This document shows positions 48,129-61,510 of a DNA stretch of 64,000 nt, in pieces. The notes below the pieces were generated by a model. That model was not told the origin of the DNA, ran no database searches, and worked only from the letters and a program-made list of their open reading frames with translations. Each line of letters starts with the position of its first letter. Within the stretch, counting starts at the first letter, position 1. The position numbers were made by a program, and so were the translations under genes. The DNA comes from Nipponacmea schrenckii (Eukaryota; Mollusca; Gastropoda; Lottiidae). The stretch lies in the NCBI GenBank assembly GCA_030562195.1, contig CM060199.1:41413722-41477721 (forward strand), in the 5' to 3' direction.

Positions 48129-49231
48129 ATTGTGATAATGTATAAGATGAAGTTTGTAATAGCTTGACATTGTAAAGATGTATAAGATGAAGTTTGTAAT
48201 AGCTTGACATTGTAAAGATATATAAGATGAAGTTTGTAATAGCTTGACATTGTGAAGATGTATAAGATGAAGTTTGTAATAGCTTGACATCGTAAAGATG
48301 TATAAGATGAAGTTTGCAATAGCTTGACATTGTAAAGATGTATAAGATGAAGTTTGTAACAGCTTGACATTGTAAAGATATATAAGATGAAGTTTGTAAT
48401 AGCTTGACATTGTAAAGATGTATAAGATGAAGTTTGTAATAGCTTGACATTGTGAAGATGTATAAGATGAAGTTTGTAATAGCTTGACATTGTAAAGATG
48501 TATAAAATGAAGTTTGTAATAGCTTGACATTGTAAAGATGTATAAGAGGAAGTTTGTAATAACTTGACATTGTGAAGATGTATAAGATGAAGTTGGTAAT
48601 AGCTTGACATTGTAAAGATGTATAAGATGAAGTTTGTAATAGCTTGACATTGTAAAGATGTATAAGATGAAGTTTGTAACAGCTTGACATTGTAAAGATA
48701 TATAAGATGAAGTTTGTAATAGCTTGACATTGTGAAGATGTATAAGATGAAGTTTGTAATAACTTGACATTGTAAAGATGTATAAGATGAAGTTTGTAAT
48801 AACTTGACATTGTAAAGATGTATAAGATGAAGTTTGTAATAGCTTGACATTGTGAAGATGTATAAGATGAAGTTTGTAATAGCTTGACATTGTAAAGATG
48901 TATAAGATGAAGTTTGTAATAGCTTGACATTGTAAAGATGTATAAGATGAAGTTTGTAATAGCTTGACATTGTGAAGATGTATAAGATGAAGTTAGAAAT
49001 AGCTTGACATTGTAAAGATGTATAAGATGAAGTTTGTAATAGCTTGACATTGTAAAGATGTATAAGATGAAGTTTGTAATAGCTTGACATTGTAAAGATG
49101 TATTAGATGAAGTTTGTAATAGCTTGACATTGTGAAGATGTATAAGATGAAGTTTGTAATAGCTTGACATTGTGAAGATGTATAAGGTGAAGTTTGTAAT
49201 GGCTTGACACTGTGAAAATGTATAAAATAAA
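48129..49231. repeat. 40-bp minisatellite, same family as 1-189
   Basis: About 27 copies of the 40-bp unit containing AGTTTGTAATAGCTTGACAT and GTAAAGATGT. The main variants are TGTGAAG/TGTAAAG and ATGTATAAG/ATATATAAG. Open frames of 257-353 codons on the - strand are artefacts: with a unit of 40 (not a multiple of 3), all three frames are used in turn. Confidence 0.97.
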
Positions 49232-51275
49232 GCGGGAATATTTCAAGTTTGTTTTTATGTGATATCCAATGATTAGTTAAGTTTAAAAAGTTAAATTTAA
49301 TTCTTCAACTTACTAGATTTCAAGTCAAAGACTGATTCAATTTAGTATAAGAAAATATCACCTGTTCATTCTTAGCTTAGTATCTCCTTCATTAACTTCG
49401 ACAGTACCTCAATACTAACATCCCTACAACTCTAACATCCCTACAACTCTACCACCCCCTCCCGCTCCTACCACCCCACCACTCCCGCCTCTACCACCCC
49501 GATTCACTATCAGGAGCTTTGTTAGGTTTGGGGTTAATCAGCAGGACCTCGGGTTCTAAAACTATTCATATCAACCTAGAATAGTATTGTTAGGATAAAT
49601 TCTGGGAGGTCCATCCTACTAATGTTTTACGTTTTAATTGTTTTTTCAACTGAATACACTAGAGTGTTGGTTTTTTTTTTTCATTTGGGTACAACACCTT
49701 CTAAAGGATATATCAAAGACCTCCGTTAATTAGTAACAGCTGGTTCAGTAAGACAGGGCGACAGTTTATGATGGTAAAGATGACTTGAAGTCAGTCAATA
49801 ATAGTCAATATAGTGATATACATTTCTCGTCATCCTATCAGCAAGTTATATATCCCCGTGAATTATGTCCAATGTCAGCCCCTCCCACCCCAGATGTAGA
49901 GAACTTATTAACGACAGATTGTCGAATGAAAATTTAAATTAAAGGCGAGGTTAGGTTCAGATATGTCAGATAGTGGGAAAAGGTTATCAAAGGTTGGAGG
50001 ACGGATGGCTGACTCGACAATGTTTGGGAATTAAAATGGTTTTTTGCAATCAAAGTAGATCTGAATGACAAGACAAGATTAACTCGGCGATTTCATCAAC
50101 TTGAAATTTAAATTCGTGTTTGCCTAACACCCTCTATAATCATAAAGCAGGACAATGGAATTCGATTTCAGATTCTTGAGCAATATTTTTAACTATAAAA
50201 TGAAATGTTCAGTAAACAAACTAGCATCCTCGTTTACAGTCAACTAGACAAGTAATAATTATCTGTTAGAATAAGGATAATAACAGGTTTAAATGAACTG
50301 TCAAATTAAACTCCTTTTACGGTTAGGGTTAGGATGAAATTAAAGAAGACCTGCAGAGTGCAACAAACATTGGTGGCGCCAGAAGGTGACCAAAAGAGAC
50401 AAATGGTTTGGACCCTCAAATATATCCCCACCTAATTTCTATAGGGTATCATTTAACTCGACCATACCTCAATATATGTGTTACTGGTATTAACATATTT
50501 TTTCAAATAGGGAGAACCCTCTCGGACGTTACCAATTGTACCTCCAGGAAGCAGTGACATTTTGAAATCAACCTCGACAGCTGAAAGCCATACATCCCCC
50601 CCCCCCTACCCAAAAATCACATACACACACTCACCCCATACACACATCATTTTTGAACGTCGCCGCACAAATTGACTATGTGGGGCGTGTATTATCACCA
50701 TGATTATAGAAAATGGTTAACAGAGTTATTGCCCGTGTTTTCGCATTTTATCCAAAATATAATTTGGTGTCAGTAGAGTGTGGGATTGTTTCAAGGCAAG
50801 CGTATAATTATAATCAATTTACAATTCTAATTTAGAAAGTTTAATACGAATTACCAATGGGATTAAATCTAAAAACCTCAGAGTGTATTATAGCAACAAT
50901 ACCATACAAAGCATAGCGTGTTACATGATCGTTTTTATTATCTTTTTCTTTCATGTGAATATTAAATAAAGGTATTATTTTCTCAAAATTTGATAATAGT
51001 CATTGTGATTTAGGTAAGGGATTGAAATAGAACGATGCCAAAACACTTAAATTAGTCACACTGTTACAAGCGCGTGTTTAAAGACAAAGAAATATACTAT
51101 TCTAGATTTATAGGAAGAAAGTCGTTTAAATATATGATGCTCCATCTTGAAAAGCCTTATTTCAGTTTTCTCAGGGGCGATCTCAACTTAAATTCATGAA
51201 ACAAACGCCAAAATCTAGAGAAATATATCCCTTATCGTAACAGAAGTTTCCGGACAAAAATCAATTTACTATTCT
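49232..51275. other. Unique spacer, no gene seen
   Basis: No coding signal found. Notable are a C-rich tract at about 49445-49500 (ACCACCCCCTCCC, ACCACCCCACCACTCCCGCC) that could form a G-quadruplex on the - strand, and a C-homopolymer at about 50596-50608. Confidence 0.55.
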
Positions 51276-54200
51276 CAACTTATATCTTAATCGGACAACG
51301 CACCTTTAATATTGTCACCTTATATCTTATCCGGACAACGCATCTCTAACATTGTCACCTTATACTAGTATCTTATCAGGACAACGCACCTCTAACATTG
51401 TCACCTTATATCTTATCCGGACAATGCACCTTCACTATAGTCACCTTATATCTTATCCGGACAATGCACCTTTACTATTGTCACCTTACATCTTATCTGG
51501 ACAACACACCTTTAGTATTGTCACCTTATATCTTATCCGGGCAACGCACCTTTACTATTGTGACCTTACATCTTATCCGGACAACGCACCTTTACTATTG
51601 TGACCTTACATCTTATCCGGACAACGCACCTTTCCTTTACTATAGTCACCTTATATCTTATCCGGACAACGCACCTTTACTATAGTCACCTTATATCTTA
51701 TCCGGACAACGCACCTTTACTATTGTGACCTTACATCTTATCCGGACAACGCACCTTTCCTTTACTATAGTCACCTTATATCTTATCCGGACAATTCACC
51801 TTTACTATTGTTATCTTATATCTTATCTGGACAACGCACCTTTACAATTGTCACCTTATATCTTATCCGGACAATGTACCTTTACTATTGTCACCTTACA
51901 TCTTATCTGGACAACGCACCTTTACAATTGTCACCTTATATCTTATTCGGACAACGCACCTTTACTATTGTCACCTAATATCTTATCCGGACAACACACC
52001 TCTAACATTGTTACCTTATATCTATCCGGACAACGCACCTTTACTGTTGTGACCTTACATCTTATCCGGACAATTCACCTTTACTATTGTCACCTTATAT
52101 CTTATCTGGACAACGCACCTTTACAATTGTCACCTTATATCTTATCCGGACAACGTACCTTTACTATTGTCACCTTACATCTTATCTGGACAACGCACCT
52201 TTACTACTGTCACCTTATATCTTATCCGGACAACGCACCTTCACTATAGTTACCTTATATCTAACCCAGACAATGCACCTTTACTACTGTCACCTTATAT
52301 CTTATCCGGACAACGCATCTCTACTATTGCCAACTTACATCTTATCCGGACAACGCACATTTACTATTGTCACCTTACATCTTATCTGGACAACGCACCT
52401 CTACTATTGTCACCTTATATCTTATCCTGACAACGCACCTCTAACATTGTTACCTTATATCTTATCTGGACAGCGCACCTTCATAATTGTCACCTTATAT
52501 CTTATCCGGACAACGCACCTCTAACATTGTTACCTTATATCTTATTCGGACAACGCACCTTTACTATTGTCACCTAATATCTTATCCGGACAACGCACCT
52601 CTAACATTGTTACCTTATATCTTATCCGGACAACGCACCTCTACCATTGTTACCTTATATTTTATTCGGACAATGCACCTTTACTATTGTCACCTTATAT
52701 CTTTATCCGGACAACGCACCTTTACTATTGTCACCTTATATCTTATCTGGACAACGCACCTTCTACATTGTCACCTTACATTTTTATCCGGACAACGCAC
52801 CTCTACTATTGTCACCTTACATTTTATCCGGACAACGCACCTTTACAATTTTCATCTTATATTTTATCCGGACAACGCACCTTTACTATTGTCATCTTAC
52901 ATCTTATCAGGACAACGCACCTTCACTATTGTCACCTTACATCTTATCTGGACAACGCACCTTACTATTGTCACCTTAATATCTTATCTGGACAACGCAC
53001 CTTTAATATTGTCTACCTTACATCTTATCCGGACAACGCACCTTTACTATGTTTCACCTTATATCTTATCCGGACAACGCACCTTTACAATTGTCACCTT
53101 ATATCTTATCTGGACAACGCACCTTTACTATTGTCACCTTATATCTTATCTGGACAACGCACCTTTACTATTGTCACCTTACATCTTATCTGGACAACGC
53201 ACCTTTACTATTGTCACCTTACATCTTATCTGGACAACGCACCTCTAACATTGTTACCTTATATCTTATTCGGACAACGCACCTTCACTATTGTCACCAC
53301 ATATCTTATCCGGACAACGCACCTCTAACATTGTTACCTTATATCTTATTCGGACAACGCACCTTTACTATTGTCACCTAATATCATATCCGGACAACAC
53401 ACCTCTAACATTGTTACCTTATATCTTATTCGGACAACGCACCTTTACTATTGTCACCTAATATCTTATCCGGACAACGCACCTCTAACATTGTTACCTT
53501 ATATCTTATTCGGACAACGCACCTTTACTATTGTCACCTAATATCTTATCCGGACAACGCACCTCTAACATTGTTACCTTATATATTATTCGGACAACGC
53601 ACCTTTACTATTGTCACCTAATATCTTATCCGGACAACGCACCTCTAACATTGTTACCTTATATCTTATTCGGACAACGCACCTTTACTATTGTCACCTA
53701 ATATCTTATCCGGACAACGCACCTCTAACATTGTTACCTTATATCTTATCCGGACAACGCACCTTTACTATTGTCACCTTACATCTTATCCGGACAATGC
53801 ATCTTTACTAATGTCACCTTACATCTTATCAGGACAACGCACCTTCACTATTGTCACCTTACATCTTATCTGGACAATGCACCTTTACTATAGTCACCTT
53901 ATATCTTATCAGGACAACGCACCTTTACTATTGTCACCTTACATCTTATCTGGACAACGCACCTTTACTATTGTCACCTTATATCTTATCGGACAACGCA
54001 CCTTTACTATTGTCACCTTACATCTTATCTGGACAACGCACCTTTACTATTGTCACCTTACATCTTATCTGGACAACGCACCTTTACTATTGTCACCTTA
54101 TATCTTATCTGGACAACGCACCTTTACTATTGTCACCTTACATCTTATCTGGACAACGCACCTTCACTATTGTCACCTTACATCTTATCTGGACAACGCA

Positions 54201-54400
54201 CCTTTACTATTGTCACCTTACATCTTATCTGGACAACGCACCTTTACTATTGTCACCTTATATCTTATCTGGACAACGCACCTTCACTATTGTCACCTTA
54301 CATCTTATCTGGACAACGCACCTTTACTATTGTCACCTTATATCTTATCTGGACAACGCACCTTTACTATTGTCACCTTACATCCTATCTGGACAACGCC
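51276..54400. repeat. 40-bp minisatellite, unrelated to the other 40-bp family
   Basis: About 78 copies of a unit containing CTTATATCTTATCCGGACAA and CGCACCTTTACTATTGTCAC. Variation is structured: TATCTGG dominates toward the right end, CCTCTAACATTGTTAC and ACCTAATATC occur in alternating pairs around 53250-53740 (an 80-bp higher-order period), and a few units have an additional CTTTCC. Multiple 100-250-codon frames are artefacts. Confidence 0.97.
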
Positions 54401-54832
54401 AGGAAACTTTCTAACTTTCTGTCTGGTGTAAAATACAAAACATGTTTAATCCATGTAATTTGTGGCTCTATTATACGGAGTGAATGAAGGATACTAAATA
54501 AAATATACTCTGTGTTTAGAAGTAGAAATAAACAATTATAAATCTTACCTTATAGAATGATATAATTTTATACAGTCTTGAATGAAATAGTAGACCAAAT
54601 ATTATCTAGAATCAAAGTCAGTTTCAGGATACCGGAATCTAAGAAACAAAATAGTTGAACCAAGGTACGACAGGCGACAACTTATAAAACAAAGTAACTC
54701 AACTTAGCGGCTGTTTTATAAAACTTTCTGTCATCAACTGAATCGGTTAAAGAGAAAAAAATTGATCTATTATTCGAGAAGGTTGTCGGTCTTCATTACA
54801 TCAATATCGTCTTGATTCGTCTCGACTGTTAT
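54401..54832. other. Short spacer
   Basis: Nothing recognised. Confidence 0.6.
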
Positions 54833-55440
54833 TACACAGCACTGAGTAGGCCAGTAAGCTGATAATTATAATATGGTCGGGAGAAGGGGAGGGGTAGATC
54901 AGTGGGCTTGAGGTTGGCTAGGGTAGGGATATATATTAAACAGCAGTGAGTAGGCCAGTAAGCTGATAATTATAATATGGTACGGAGAAGGGGAGGGGTA
55001 TTTCAGTGGGCTTGAGGTTGGCTAGGGTAGGGATATATATTACACAGCAGTGAGTAGGCCAGTAAGCTGATAATTATAATATGGTAGGGAGAAGGGGAGG
55101 GGTATTTCAGTGGGCTTGAGGTTGGCTAGGGTAGGGATATATATTACACAGCAGTGAGTAGGCCAGTAAGCTGATAATTATAATATGGTAGAGAGAAGGG
55201 GAGGGGTAGATCAGTGGGCTTGAGGTTGGCTAGGGTAGGGATATATATTAAACAGCAGTGAGTAGGCCAGTAAGCTGATAATTATAATATGGTAGGGAGA
55301 AGGGGAGGGGTAGATCAGTGGGCTAGAGGTTGGCTAGGGTAGGGATATATTAAACAGCAGTGAGTAGGCCAGTAAGCTGATAATTATAATATGGTCGGGG
55401 AAAGGTGAGGGGTAGATCAGTGGGCCGGAGACTGGTTAAG
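54833..55440. repeat. 104-bp G-rich minisatellite
   Basis: About six copies containing AGTAGGCCAGTAAGCTGATA, GAGAAGGGGAGGGGTAGATC and GGCTAGGGTAGGGATATATA. Each unit holds GGGG-A-GGGG, GGG, GGG-TA-GGG runs on the + strand, enough for a G-quadruplex per unit. A stray fragment (AGTAGGCCAGTAAACT) recurs at about 55551. Confidence 0.95.
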
Positions 55441-55582
55441 GTAGGGAAGTGGTCGGGGGATGGTGTAGGGTTATGAATAGGACAGGACAACCAGGACAAG
55501 AGCTTGGAACAGTGCAGTTTGAATAGATCGATGATTACAAAATTACTGAGAGTAGGCCAGTAAACTTTCATATGGAATTGGG

Positions 55583-57874
55583 CAAGAACATACTAAACTA
55601 TCGTGTCTAACTAGCTAGTAGATTGTTTGGTACAATAACAGTTTTCTATGGTCAGAATGAGACTAGAGCATATCAAACTATCATGTATAACTAGCTAGTA
55701 GATTGTTTGGTACAATGACAGTTTTCTGTGGTTAGAATGAGACTAGAGCATACCAAACTATCGTGTCTAACTAGCTAGTAGATTGTTTGGTACAATGACA
55801 GTTTTCTATGGTCAAAATGAGACTAGAGCATACCAAACTATCATGTCTAACTAGCTAGTAGATTGTTTGGTACAATGACAGTTTTCTATGGTCAGAATGA
55901 GACTAGAGAATACCAAACTATCATGTCTAACTAGCTAGTAGATTGTTTGATACAATGACAGTTTTCTATAGTCAGAATGAGACTAGAGCATACCAAACTA
56001 TCATGTATAACTAGCTAGTAGATTGTTTGGTACAATGACAGTTTTCTATGGTTAGAATGAGACTAGAGCATATCAAACTATCATGTATAACTAGCTAGTA
56101 GATTGTTTGGTACAATGACAGTTTTCTGTGGTCAGAATGAGACTAGAGCATACCAAACTATCATGTATAACTAGCTAGTAGATTGTTTGGTACAATGACA
56201 GTTTTCTGTAGTCAAAATGAGACTAGAACATACCAAACTATCATGTCTAACTAGCTAGTAGATTGTTTGGTACAATGACAGTTTTCTATGGTCAGAATGA
56301 GACTAGAGCATACCAAACTATCGTGTCTAACTAGCTAGTAGATTGTTTGGTACAATGACAGTTTTCTATAGTTAGAATGAGACTAGAGCATACCAAACTA
56401 TCGTGTCTAACTAGCTAGTAGATTGTTTGGTATAATGACAGTTTTCTATGGTTAGAATGAGACTAGAGCATACCAAACTATCATGTATAACTAGCTAGTA
56501 GATTGTTTGATACAATGACAGTTTTCTATGGTCAGAATGAGACTAGAGCATACCAAACTATCGTGTCTAACTAGCTAGTAGATTGTTTGGTATAATGACA
56601 GTTTTCTATGGTCAGAATGAGACTAGAGCATACCAAACTATCATGTCTAACTAGATAGTAGATTGTTTGGTATAATGACAGTTTTCTATAGTCAGAATGA
56701 GACTAGAGCATACCAAACTATCATGTATAACTAGCTAGTAGATTGTTTGGTCCAATGACAGTTTTCTATAGTCAGAATGAGACTAGAGCATACCAAACTA
56801 TCATGTATAACTAGCTAGTAGATTGTTTGATACAATGGCAGTTTTCTATGGTCAGAATGAGACTAGAGCATACCAAACTATCATGTATAACTAGCTAGTA
56901 GATTGTTTGGTACAATGACAGTTTTCTATAGTCAGAATGAGACTAGAGCATACCAAACTATCATGTATAACTAGCTAGTAGATTGTTTGGTCCAATGGCA
57001 GTTTTCTATAGTCAGAATGAGACTAGAGCATACCAAACTATCATGTATAACTAGCTAGTAGATTGTTTGATACAATGACAGTTTTCTATAGTTAGAATGA
57101 GACTAGAGAATACCAAACTATCATGTATAACTAGCTAGTAGATTGTTTGATACAATGACAGTTTTCTATGGTCAGAATGAGACTAGAGCATACCAAACTA
57201 TCATGTTAACTAGCAGTAGATTGTTTGTAAATGACAGTTTTCTATAGTCAGAATGAGACTAGAGCATACCAAACTATCATGTATAACTAGCTAGTAGATT
57301 GTTTGATACAATGACAGTTTTCTATAGTCAGAATGAGACTAGAGAATACCAAACTATCTTGTCTAACTAGCTAGTAGATTGTTTGGTATAATGACAGTTT
57401 TCTTTGGTCAGAATGAGACTAGAGCATACCAAACTATCATGTATAACTAGCTAGTAGATTGTTTGGTCCAATGACAGTTTTCTATGGTTAGAATGAGACT
57501 AGAGAATACCAAACTATCATGTATAACTAGCTAGTAGATTGTTTGGTCCAATGACAGTTTTCTATGGTTAGAATGAGACTAGAGAATACCAAACTATCAT
57601 GTATAACTAGCTAGTAGATTGTTTGGTACAATGACAGTTTTCTATAGTTAGAATGAGACTAGAGCATACCAAACTATCATGTATAACTAGCTAGTAGATT
57701 GTTTGGTATAATGACAGTTTTCTATAGTCAGAATGAGACTAGAGCATACCAAACTATCGTGTATAACTAGCTAGTAGATTGTTTGGTATAATGACAGTTT
57801 TCTATAGTTAGAATGAGACTAGAGAATACCAAACTATCATGTCTAACTAGCTAGTAGATTGTTTGGTACAACGA
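55583..57874. repeat. 80-bp minisatellite
   Basis: About 28-29 copies containing GACTAGAGCATACCAAACTA, TAACTAGCTAGTAGATTGTT and CAATGACAGTTTTCTATGGT. Length is very constant apart from one unit near 57205-57235 with small deletions. Variation is mostly two-state (TATAA/TCTAA, ATGGT/ATAGT). Confidence 0.97.
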
Positions 57875-58493
57875 GCTGACAGATTATTTGATAATCAGAG
57901 TTAATTAGAAAATAAATTGCTGAGTTTAAAAAAGACAGACGAATTGTTAACTTTGAGAAAGTGATCAAAGCTAAAAGGAGTCATTTAAAAAATGTTTGAT
58001 GTGTTGGAATTTCGTGAAATTCTTTTTTTCAGATCAGCGACTTCCATTCTCTTGGCATCTTTTTCTAAAACATGGACAACTGGGAATTGCATCTATTCCT
58101 AACAAAATTACTGCCTTACCTAGTATCATAGAACTACTTGATCTGGATAATCAAAGCTTTGTTCTTTAGATCGGATCATTATTACCTTGTAATAAGATAA
58201 TAATGACACTATAATCGCGACTATCACATCGAATCATCCGCTGTATTATTGTTATTAAAAGCATATTAGTCTCGATTGATCCAGTATGATTGGTCAATTA
58301 AAGCTATGACAGTGCGAAGACTAGGAATCAGTGTCTATAGAATAAATCATCCAGCTTATTGTACCTACTAACTCCTTGACGATGTCGTATTCATAATATA
58401 CCTCATATATCAAGTGCCATCTAACTATATTACATTACTTCACACTCGAGAAATAAATGGTTTGAATAGAGCATGTATAATCGTATGTTTCAA
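57875..58493. other. Unique spacer
   Basis: No gene seen. Confidence 0.6.
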
Positions 58494-59838
58494 GTAGAAG
58501 GTCTGAAACCACTTAGGCTTATCTATTGAACCTGACTGAGTTGCTACACCCACGTTTTCTTTCGTCTTATTTTTCTGGAGATGGGGGGGGGGGTTAACCT
58601 TCTGGTAAAGCTTCAATTACCACTAGTATTCTATTGATTTTATTTCGATTCTTGTTTTGTATCTGTGTTCCATCGTTTATCTCCCTTAGATTATTATCCC
58701 TTAGTTTGTGCCAAATTGAAAGTGAGAATGGACAAACTGTTAATAGATTAGGGACGATGGGAAAGTAAGTAACTTGATATTGATTTAATTGTTCGAAGGG
58801 GATCGTGAACTGTTCACACACCTTGTAATAATGTAGGCATACCCTGCCTGGCGCCAAATCCGCCGTAACTACTTAAATTAAGACAACAAACTGAAAGGCA
58901 AAAGGAAAAAACATGTATTGGATCAATTTTAACATCTCACGAGAGGTAAATGATAACAATATTTTAATCCATTTTAAACAGTTCAAGGGAGACAACTGAT
59001 TTTAATCCAAATTTAACAAAGTGGCGAAGAGTTGGACTCGGTCCACCAATTTCTGTTTCATCTGTTTCAATGTTAAATCACGAAATTCAACCTTCAATAA
59101 CTTTTTCCAGAAATCTCGTTGAAAACTTTCCATGTCACATGAAAGCCTGGCCCATACTTATTTTCTGTAAAAATTTTCAATATAGCATTAACATGAAAAT
59201 TGTGAACTAGTCAAAATGAAAGTAAACTACATTTTATCAACACCCACTTGGCTGTCACTGCAAACAAAACCACTATTTTTAGAAATAACCTTCCGCAAAT
59301 TAAATTTCTAATTATTCTAAAAAAGAAATGCAATTTCAGACATCAAATTCCAAATCTATACCAAAAATTAGTCAAAAATGTACATGCAAAAACTCCAAAA
59401 AGGAAGGGAGAAGGAGTTTCTAAAAATAGCTCGGACTAAATTCGTATGCAATCATTACCATAAAATTTTTTGTGGTCCGAGTCCAGATAACAGGGTGTGA
59501 ACTAAACTATATATTATGAGAAGAAAATATATTCTAAATGTTAAAGTTTTAATTATAGAAACATCTGTTGTGACATGCGAATATAACTATTACAAAAAAT
59601 GTCGGAATTTATACTTCTAACGTCGTCATACGCCAGAGCACACTAGACTACGTTACATCGGTTGACTGCACCAGCTTTTGATTGCCAAGACCGTACAGTT
59701 GCGTGATAACTTTTTTGTCCCATACACACGATCAAAAGCTCCCATCCACCTATCTATTTCAAAGTGTAATCGTACTCGTATCATATCTGCGTCTTATCTA
59801 ATCTCGTAAGCAGTGGTGACACCAGTTGGAGTACAAGA
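58494..59838. repeat. Long duplicated segment, copy A
   Basis: About 1.35 kb that is near-identical to 61511-62859, with scattered single-base changes and a few 3-6-bp indels. It includes a G-homopolymer at about 58582-58592 and an 87-codon open frame on the - strand (58594-58857), ATG-less and unrecognised. I judge this an assembly-level or very recent duplication. Confidence 0.93.
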
Positions 59839-60395
59839 TGTTTAACTCCATTCTTTATATCTATATTATACAGAGTATCAAGATGTTTAACTCCATTCTT
59901 TATGTCTATATTATACAGAGTATCAAGATGTAAAACTCCATTCTTTATATCTATATTATACCGAGTATCAAGATGTAAAACTCCATTCTTTATATCTATA
60001 CTATACAGAGTATCAAGATGTTAAACTCCATTCTTTATATCTATATTATACAGAGTATCAAGATGTTAAACTCCATTCTTTATATCTATATTATACAGAG
60101 TATCAAGATGTAAAACTCCATTCTTTATATCTATATTATACCGAGTATCAAGATGTAAAACTCCATTCTTTATATCTATACTATACAGAGTATCAAGATG
60201 TTAAACTCCATTCTTTATGTCTATATTATACAGAGTATCAAGATGTAAAACTCCATTCTTTATATCTATATTATACAGAGTATCAAGATGTAAAACTCCA
60301 TTCCTTATATCTATACTATACAGAGTATCAGGATGTTAAACTCCATTCTTTATATCTATATTATACAGAGTATTAAGATGTAAAACTCCATTCTT
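59834..60395. repeat. 45/44-bp minisatellite, array A
   Basis: About 12-13 copies containing AACTCCATTCTTTATATCTA and TTATACAGAGTATCAAGATG. Units vary (TTTAACT, TTAAACT, TAAAACT; CCGAG; ACTATAC) and some 89-bp blocks recur. It corresponds to the array at 62855-64000. Confidence 0.96.
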
Positions 60396-60432
60396 CTAGA
60401 AAAGATCTGAAGGTAAACATTATAATAAATCG

Positions 60433-60998
60433 TTTTTTATAGTTTACTTTCAAAAAGTATCGTAAAACAGAGAAACCATATCTTTTATTTCTTTTTTCAA
60501 TTCGCGACACAATAATAAACAGCTGGTGAATGAATGTCAATCAATTTTTGAATAGATAAGCAGACTATGAAACGTAAATTTAAATTAGCTGAAATCAATG
60601 CATTTAAACTGACTAGAAAAGTTATTAGTAGAGAAATATAACATCTGGTACGTGTAGAATCAGATTTAACTAATAACATTACAAATTTACATAGTTTATA
60701 GAGGCAGGTGTTATTTACATCCTTTTTTATAGTTTACTTTCAAAAAGTATCGTAAAACAGAGAAAACCATATCTTTTATTTCTTTTTTCAATTCGCGACA
60801 CAATAATAAACAGCTGGTGAATGAATGTCAATCAATTTTTGAATAGATAAGCAGACTATGAAACGTAAATTTAAATTAGCTGAAATCAATGCATTTAAAC
60901 TGACTAGAAAAGTTATTAGTAGAGAAATATAACATCTGGTACGTGTAGAATCAGATTTAACTAATAACATTACAAATTTACATAGTTTATAGAGGCAG
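60433..60998. repeat. Tandem 290-bp duplication at the contig edge
   Basis: 60433-60707 and 60723-60998 match almost base for base (one additional A in the second copy). The second copy ends two bases before the N gap. The open frames here are not recognised. Confidence 0.93.
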
Positions 60999-61000
60999 CG

Positions 61001-61500
61001 NNNNNNNNNNNNNNNNNNNNNNNNNNNNNNNNNNNNNNNNNNNNNNNNNNNNNNNNNNNNNNNNNNNNNNNNNNNNNNNNNNNNNNNNNNNNNNNNNNNN
61101 NNNNNNNNNNNNNNNNNNNNNNNNNNNNNNNNNNNNNNNNNNNNNNNNNNNNNNNNNNNNNNNNNNNNNNNNNNNNNNNNNNNNNNNNNNNNNNNNNNNN
61201 NNNNNNNNNNNNNNNNNNNNNNNNNNNNNNNNNNNNNNNNNNNNNNNNNNNNNNNNNNNNNNNNNNNNNNNNNNNNNNNNNNNNNNNNNNNNNNNNNNNN
61301 NNNNNNNNNNNNNNNNNNNNNNNNNNNNNNNNNNNNNNNNNNNNNNNNNNNNNNNNNNNNNNNNNNNNNNNNNNNNNNNNNNNNNNNNNNNNNNNNNNNN
61401 NNNNNNNNNNNNNNNNNNNNNNNNNNNNNNNNNNNNNNNNNNNNNNNNNNNNNNNNNNNNNNNNNNNNNNNNNNNNNNNNNNNNNNNNNNNNNNNNNNNN
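61001..61500. other. Assembly gap (500 N)
   Basis: Exactly 500 N, a conventional scaffold-gap length, so the true distance is unknown. Open frames drawn across it are meaningless. Confidence 0.99.
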
Positions 61501-61510
61501 ATTTTGAAGG

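Noticed and set aside
48062..49170. Frames of 257-353 codons on the - strand
   Set aside because: 40-bp satellite read-through in all phases.
51352..54487. Multiple 100-250-codon frames on the + strand
   Set aside because: Second 40-bp satellite; mutually overlapping and equally open in several frames.
58594..58857. 87-codon open frame, repeated identically at 61612-61875
   Set aside because: It opens with TTG rather than ATG and has no recognisable domain. The identity reflects the segment duplication (only a synonymous difference seen), not selection.
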